Below, one piece after another: positions 34,001 to 36,873 of a stretch of 36,873 bases of DNA; the first letter of the stretch is position 1, and every line of letters begins with the position of its first letter. The stretch covers positions 1 through 36,873 of the forward strand of contig CALIZL010000006.1 of the NCBI GenBank assembly GCA_938028745.1, written 5' to 3'. Position numbers and translations under genes: made by a program. The DNA is from an uncultured Prevotella sp. (GTDB lineage: Bacteria > Bacteroidota > Bacteroidia > Bacteroidales > Bacteroidaceae). Under the pieces are notes generated by a model that saw only the letters and a program-made list of their open reading frames with translations, was not told where the DNA came from and searched no databases.

Positions 34001-34564
34001 CAACAGCACGCTCAACTCGCGGCGTGCATCATACTTCACGGTCTTGGTGTCGAAACCCACGCTCGATATGGTTACGTTGCCCTCTTGGCGGTCTACCTTC
34101 ATCGTAAAGTGCCCGTCTAGGTCGGTGGTTGTGCCTTGGGTAGTGCCTTTAATCTGCACGGTGGCAAACGAAACGGGCTGTCCGTCCTTGTCTTTCACAA
34201 GTCCTTTAAGCGTAAAAGCCGTTTCTTTGTGTTGTTCCATGCGGTAGACGTTGATTTTCTTTCCGTCTACGTTGTAGGCGAAAGCGGTTCTGGCCAGCAA
34301 GCTTTGCACGGCTTGCAAGGCATCTACGTTTTCAAAAGAGATAGTTACCGTCAAGGTGTCGTTTCGCACGTCGTCGGTATAAGTTACTTCGTAGTCGCCT
34401 TGTCGCCCCACGAAATCGAGGATGCTGGCTAGCGGCTTGTCCTTAAACGATACCGAGATGCGTTTGCCCTGAGTCTGGGCTATTGCCTCGGTGGGTAGGA
34501 GTGTGGCCAAGGCCAAGGCTCCTAAGAACACTGCAAGTAGATAGCGTTTCAGATGTACTGCCAT
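31100..34564 (-). CDS. SusC/RagA-family TonB-linked transporter with STN signalling domain
   Basis: This is the outer-membrane importer of the second SusCD pair. The 1154-residue protein has a signal peptide (about 1-29, ending TEAIAQ), an STN (secretin/TonB short N-terminal) domain (about 33-109: RISVSFKDKPLASILDFVGRQGDYEVTYT, then VQSLLARTAFAYNVDGKKINVY), a carboxypeptidase-D-like domain (about 118-190), a plug domain (about 195-345, with PLYVVDGVPVANDPQNM and GNGVILITTKKGKAGRNE) and a barrel ending FGFNMKF. STN-containing SusC proteins usually signal to an anti-sigma factor of the FecR type that controls an ECF sigma factor, so expression is expected to be substrate-inducible. Only a short FecR-like fragment is seen upstream (36203-36427). 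It is the first gene of a six-gene operon. Confidence 0.96.
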   Translation of the reverse strand: MAVHLKRYLLAVFLGALALATLLPTEAIAQTQGKRISVSFKDKPLASILDFVGRQGDYEVTYTDDVRNDTLTVTISFENVDALQAVQSLLARTAFAYNVDGKKINVYRMEQHKETAFTLKGLVKDKDGQPVSFATVQIKGTTQGTTTDLDGHFTMKVDRQEGNVTISSVGFDTKTVKYDARRELSVLLPSAEKMLGEVAVIAYGKRNTREQVGAIGSVKAEDLQKVPSPSLENLLQGRIAGVDVTNLSGSPGGGGSKVTIRGFSSLNQQGANDGTPLYVVDGVPVANDPQNMGGINALAGLDPSSIESVQVLKDAASASLYGSRAGNGVILITTKKGKAGRNEIQVNVSQSMSWLPATPKQTIGKAERDIALMLAKKYRSAHYDPTTDRIVMPNDYADTWGWGDELDGGMDYLWRNGNVMSGDRKINPIMQDSLNTFYNNRTNWWKYGFRLGRVTKADVQLAGGTENMRYMANAGVYDETGIMINSNFRRYSLLTNLDFKLSTKLDVFVRLNMAYTNQSAGSGGRVQGLTFDPKQTPSVLPGKGSTAEREAVKQLRDVDQTNSNYNLRLNGGLNYSPIKGLRFTSTASIDHYFTRVYIFRPSYLMYDNLSEARGSNAAMTNLQTENIATYNVPLPQDHKLELMAGVTYNYDLMQTIGGWAKGGPTNQVKYVGEGWPTLLKDISGQAKPARNFDSNKEDQAMLSFLGRAAYGYKKKYLGEFSVRRDGSSVFGSNVRWGTFPSVGLGWAFSEERFMKKLWWLSFAKLRASWGRSGQKFQEPYLALGTLSETDVFNGTAGLVPAALANKYLTWEKSDQYDVGLDLQVLDYRLKFKLDYYYKYSSDLLMQKYLPGNFFYTDKVWDNVSAISNEGIEFDVQADLIRSKDLNLSVGLNVSHNRNLFRKTYNGEDLNDKVLGRPVYGIYTYQDEGIVKDESQIPYYYSQTGSRLPLYFGNPNYPLRVGGRKIKDQNKDGKIDNADLYYAGSTLPTAYGGINGHLDWKGFNVDVLFSYVLGRKVMNMVQNSAFTFNKSVNPLMAHFRANEYWSKDNPNATKPSLEFADPGYLGHFDGNVDSNIENISFVRLKQLVLGYTLPATWFKSKFIKSINVYLSGENLFMLTNYSGLDPEVIDPYTGKDDGSQYPLNRKLTFGFNMKF

Positions 34565-34689
34565 ACAATTAGTTTATAAAGAGTGATGATATTTAATGAA
34601 ATACAGGTAAGACATTGATTAAATTACCGCTTGTTGAACGAACAAAGGCCATACAAACGGCACGTTGTACGATTGTAGTTTCAGGGCGG

Positions 34690-34721
34690 CAAATATAGTA
34701 AAAAAACCGCATAAAAATCAA
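34690..34721 (-). promoter_or_regulatory. Promoter of the SusC(STN) operon
   Basis: On the minus strand TATATTTG (34697-34690) fits TAnnTTTG, with TTG at 34721-34719 and a 21-nt spacer, about 125 nt upstream of the ATG. A second -7-like TAGCTTTG lies at 34815-34808 without a good -33. An ECF-type promoter would not be recognised by eye, so the true regulated start may differ. Confidence 0.55.
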
Positions 34722-35350
34722 TCCGACAAAAAAATATTCTTCATTTTTACCTTTTTTCACATCAAAAGGCGCACTTTTCTATCAACCAAAGGTTGAATAA
34801 ACAGATGCAAAGCTAACAATTTGGGCAATCGATTGGCATGCTGTGAATGTGAAATTTATCTTTCCGCGTAAGCCAGTTTTACGCCAAAACTACTTATGTT
34901 GCAGGTGCGATGGGCAATAAATGTGATGTAAACGTTACTTGTTTTGCAACGCTATATGGCAAAATCGTCTTGACTTTTAATGTTTCTATAAATTAAAGAG
35001 GGGTTTATTGTCTTTGTTATGCCGGCATACGATAAACACGCCGCACATGTGCGAAGCGCGGAACGAAGATGCGCTATAATATGAAGTTCCGCCGCATTTG
35101 TCTGTGGCCAAACGGGGTTATGCCTCAAAATAGGTAACCTGATGGAAGCCCTTTCAACCCCTTTTTTACAAGTTGAAAGCATCTTTCCTGTGGCACATAA
35201 TGAGGTAAAAGTAAAGACTACTTCTTTATGTTTCTTCTGTTCTTATGTCAAAATATGGAGCATTAAGGTCACAATACGAAAAGATGAACGATTAACTCGT
35301 TCACTTATCCACTCGTCAGCCTCTCAGTCGTTGTAAACTTTTCGGCAAGA

Positions 35351-35953
35351 ATTTTAACATTATGAGTGCACTTTTTGCCGCCAATCGTTCGCCTTGCCGC
35401 AAAAAATCGATTCTCGCGAGGGTTTGTGTCGGTGCAAAAAGGGGGTGGTTTTAAATGCGGGCAAAATGAATTTTTATTTAAAAAGGCTGTCCTTTGCACC
35501 TGTTTGGGAGCTATTTGCAGCTAAATGGAGTGCGTTTTGCCGCTAAACGCCTTGCGTTTTAGTGCTAAATGCAGTGCGTTTTGGTGCTAAATGCAAGGTA
35601 AAATGCCGCAAAATGCAGCGCAAAATGGTGCTAAATGCGAGACAAAAAGCATAAAAATCCACTGCAAATGGTATAAACAAAACCTTTTGGAGCCATAAAA
35701 CACATGGCTAAAAGGGCAAAATAGCCGTTAAAAGGTGGGGGTTTAGGGGCTAAAAGTGGGTAATTTGGGGTTGCAAAAATACGAGTTGGCAACCAAACTA
35801 GAAAGGCTAAATGGTGCAAAATGCAAGTTTTCTTCTTAAAAGCAGACAATCAGGAAGACGTGGTAGGCTAGAAATAGTGGCTATTTACCTACTTTAAGGC
35901 CTATATTTTCGCTAGAAGGGAGCGAAAATTAGAGTCACATTGTAAAATAAAAA
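35351..35953 (+). repeat. Dispersed non-coding element, copy C
   Basis: It has the invariant start ATTTTAACATTATGAGTGC, then AAATCGATTCTCGCGAGGG (about 35403), a core of ~22-bp iterations (35515-35640, GCTAAATGCAGTGCGTTTTG type), the distal block CCAAACTAGAAAGGCTAAA (about 35794) and a perfect terminal hairpin ATTTTCGCT/AGCGAAAAT (35905-35929). It ends AAAATAAAA and is followed by an 8-bp array. Together with copy B it is the best preserved copy. Confidence 0.82.
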
Positions 35954-35984
35954 CAAGGTTTTTAGGTTTTTCAGTAGGTGTGTT

Positions 35985-36180
35985 TGTGAGTTGTTTGAGT
36001 TGGTGAGTTATTTGAGTTTATAAGTTTATGAGTTTATATGTTGGTGAGGTGATGAGTTAGTAAGTTTGTGAGTTAGTAAGTTGGTGAGTTATTTGAGTTT
36101 GTAAGTTGGTGAGTTAGTGAGTCGGTAAGTTTGTAAGTTGGTGAGTTTATAGGTTGATGGGTTCTTGAGTTTGTAGGTAG
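35985..36180 (+). repeat. 8-bp tandem array (RRGTTNRT type)
   Basis: About 24 units such as GAGTTGGT, AAGTTTGT, GAGTTAGT and GAGTTTAT, with occasional 9-bp units (GAGTTATTT). It is the same unit family as 23573-23815 and sits in the same place relative to its element. It ends close to the 3' end of the FecR-like ORF. Confidence 0.9.
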
Positions 36181-36202
36181 TTTTCGGTGTAAAGGGCAAT
36201 CA

Positions 36203-36427
36203 TCAGCCTTTTGATATTACATCGAAAAGGCGTTGTTCGGCGGTGGCAATGAGGTTGGCATCGTCGAAATGATGCTGGTATTTTAAGTCGAGAAAGGCGC
36301 AGCGAAGGGCAAAGAGCAAACGCAACCGTTTGCCAGAACCTGATGCCCAGCTTGCCAACTCGTGCATCTGCTGTGCATCGCAATGCCCCAAGAGGTATTC
36401 TTCAATGTTTAAATTCTTAATAGTCAT
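36203..36427 (-). pseudogene. Possible N-terminal fragment of a FecR-type anti-sigma factor
   Basis: The 74-residue product MTIKNLNIEEYLLGHCDAQQMHELASWASGSGKR (continuing to VISKG) resembles the cytoplasmic N-terminal domain of FecR-type anti-sigma factors: an opening EEYLLG helix, then a Cys/Asp-containing turn and ELASWA, a helical part RLLFALRCAFLDLK and a final short helix. Full-length proteins of this type have a membrane helix and a large periplasmic part, in all about 300 residues or more; none of that is present. Downstream sequence runs, within about 20 nt, into the 8-bp array, so the rest may have been lost there. No ECF sigma gene lies upstream within the window. The family call is weak, resting on a short helical segment. 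A complete small protein of unknown role is the alternative. Confidence 0.35.
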
Positions 36428-36597
36428 GCTTATTATACAAGAGAGAGTTGCGCAACATGTAGTTACCCTGCACGCATAGGCCACACAGATGTGGGCACGG
36501 ATGCGCGTGTTTTCTACATTGCCCTATTATCATTACAACCTAGAAGGCAAAACAACTTAAAAAGAAATACAGGAACAGCCAGCTTACAGAATGCGCT

Positions 36598-36671
36598 CAC
36601 TACCGGCCTCACCCCCAATAATCGGCCTCACCCCCAACTACCGGCCCCCCCCACTACCGGCCTCACCCCCA
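36598..36671 (+). repeat. Direct repeats of CTACCGGCCTCACCCCCA
   Basis: Three to four copies, one altered (TAATCGGCC) and one shortened (CCGGCCCCCCC). The last copy is also the outer part of the left arm of the inverted repeat, so the direct repeats probably arose from that arm. Confidence 0.85.
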
Positions 36672-36791
36672 ACCCCTCTCCAAGGGGAGAGGGGAGTAAT
36701 ATGCTTTGTTTCTATTCGTTTACCTTGTAGTTGCATGGCATTTCACTCCCCTCTCCCCTTGGAGAGGGGTTGGGGGTGAGGCCGGTAGTGG
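36651..36791. repeat. Perfect 47-bp inverted repeat with 47-nt loop
   Basis: The left arm 36651-36697 and right arm 36745-36791 are exact reverse complements. Each arm also contains its own small palindrome (CTCTCCAAGGGGAGAG-like). Very similar GGAGAGGGGTTGGGGGTGAG sequences are common between genes in Bacteroidetes, from general knowledge. It may act as a bidirectional transcription stop or mark a mobile repeat. Confidence 0.92.
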
Positions 36792-36819
36792 GGGTTGTCT
36801 GTACTATGTTAGATTGTCT

Positions 36820-36873
36820 TTACGGCGTTACTGGCGTTAGTTCCACATCAAACAAGCCATTTTCTTTCACCAC
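36820..36873 (-). CDS. C-terminal end of an unidentified gene (partial)
   Basis: On the minus strand the window edge is open for 17 codons (VVKENGLFDVELTPVTP) up to a TAA at 36822-36820, followed by the inverted repeat that could end its transcript. The stretch is too short to assign a family, and a non-coding edge is possible. Confidence 0.3.
   Translation of the reverse strand: MVKENGLFDVELTPVTP

Larger units (their letters stand above)
34565..36202. other. 1.6-kb intergenic block III
   Basis: No gene is supported. It holds the SusC leader (about 125 nt) and promoter (34690-34721), an AT-rich stretch with a small TCAACC/GGTTGA stem near 34781, a CGGAAC/GTTCCG inverted pair (35059-35091), then dispersed element copy C (35351-35953) and an 8-bp array (35985-36180). 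Nothing is recognised in 34830-35040 or 35100-35340. Confidence 0.7.
36428..36819. other. Intergenic region with G/C-rich repeats
   Basis: No gene is supported. It contains about 170 nt in which nothing is recognised, a cluster of CTACCGGCCTCACCCCCA direct repeats (36598-36671) and a perfect 47-bp inverted repeat (36651-36791). Confidence 0.6.

Noticed and set aside
36428..36819. ECF sigma factor gene upstream of the FecR-like ORF
   Set aside because: No frame in this stretch has sigma-factor helices; it is filled by G/C-rich repeats.

Overview
The window looks like chromosomal DNA of a Bacteroidales bacterium, most likely a Prevotella-like member of the Prevotellaceae. The evidence is two SusC/SusD outer-membrane import pairs, many lipoproteins with a Cys lipobox, promoters of the Bacteroidetes type (TAnnTTTG about 20 nt downstream of TTG), few Shine-Dalgarno sequences, and the order rplM-rpsI-rpsB-tsf. 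The genus is inferred. No rRNA, tRNA, CRISPR array, transposase or integrase was seen.

Layout. (1) 1-7552: after a terminator of an upstream gene comes a plus-strand glycan-use operon: SusC-like transporter, SusD-like lipoprotein, GH18 endo-beta-N-acetylglucosaminidase-type lipoprotein and a DUF1735/LamG lipoprotein, closed by a strong terminator. It probably captures and trims N-glycans at the cell surface. (2) 7773-13248: a small protein with a possible beta-grasp (ubiquitin/MoaD-like) pattern followed by a 1650-residue DUF4132 protein of the MolR/YehI type. (3) 13249-15057: 1.8 kb of repeats. (4) 14953-18220: minus-strand rplM-rpsI-rpsB-tsf, with an RNA hairpin in each of the two wider gaps. 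(5) 18378-22490: an outer-membrane beta-barrel receptor (minus), a secreted two-motif aspartic protease (plus) and a SAM methyltransferase (plus). (6) 22491-24189: another repeat block. (7) 24095-34721: a tight minus-strand operon: STN-containing SusC, SusD, fasciclin-like lipoprotein, small lipoprotein, thioredoxin-fold protein and M16 zinc peptidase. This looks like uptake and processing of a peptide or protein, perhaps with a cofactor. (8) 34722-36873: a third repeat block, a short ORF resembling the N-terminus of a FecR-type anti-sigma factor, a perfect 47-bp inverted repeat, and the last 17 codons of a possible minus-strand gene.

The least expected content is between the genes. Three copies of a 0.6-kb non-coding element lie in the same orientation (from 13913, 22935 and 35351). 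Each has a fixed 19-bp start, a core of about 22-bp iterations and a shared distal block. Two copies end in a hairpin. Each is followed by a long array of 8- or 9-bp units. A second module, made of a 9-bp array, a 54-bp conserved sequence and a GGTGAAAA-like array, is present as two inverted copies bracketing the 7.9-kb ribosomal/receptor segment. I recognise no described element of this kind, though without searches I cannot say that it is undescribed.
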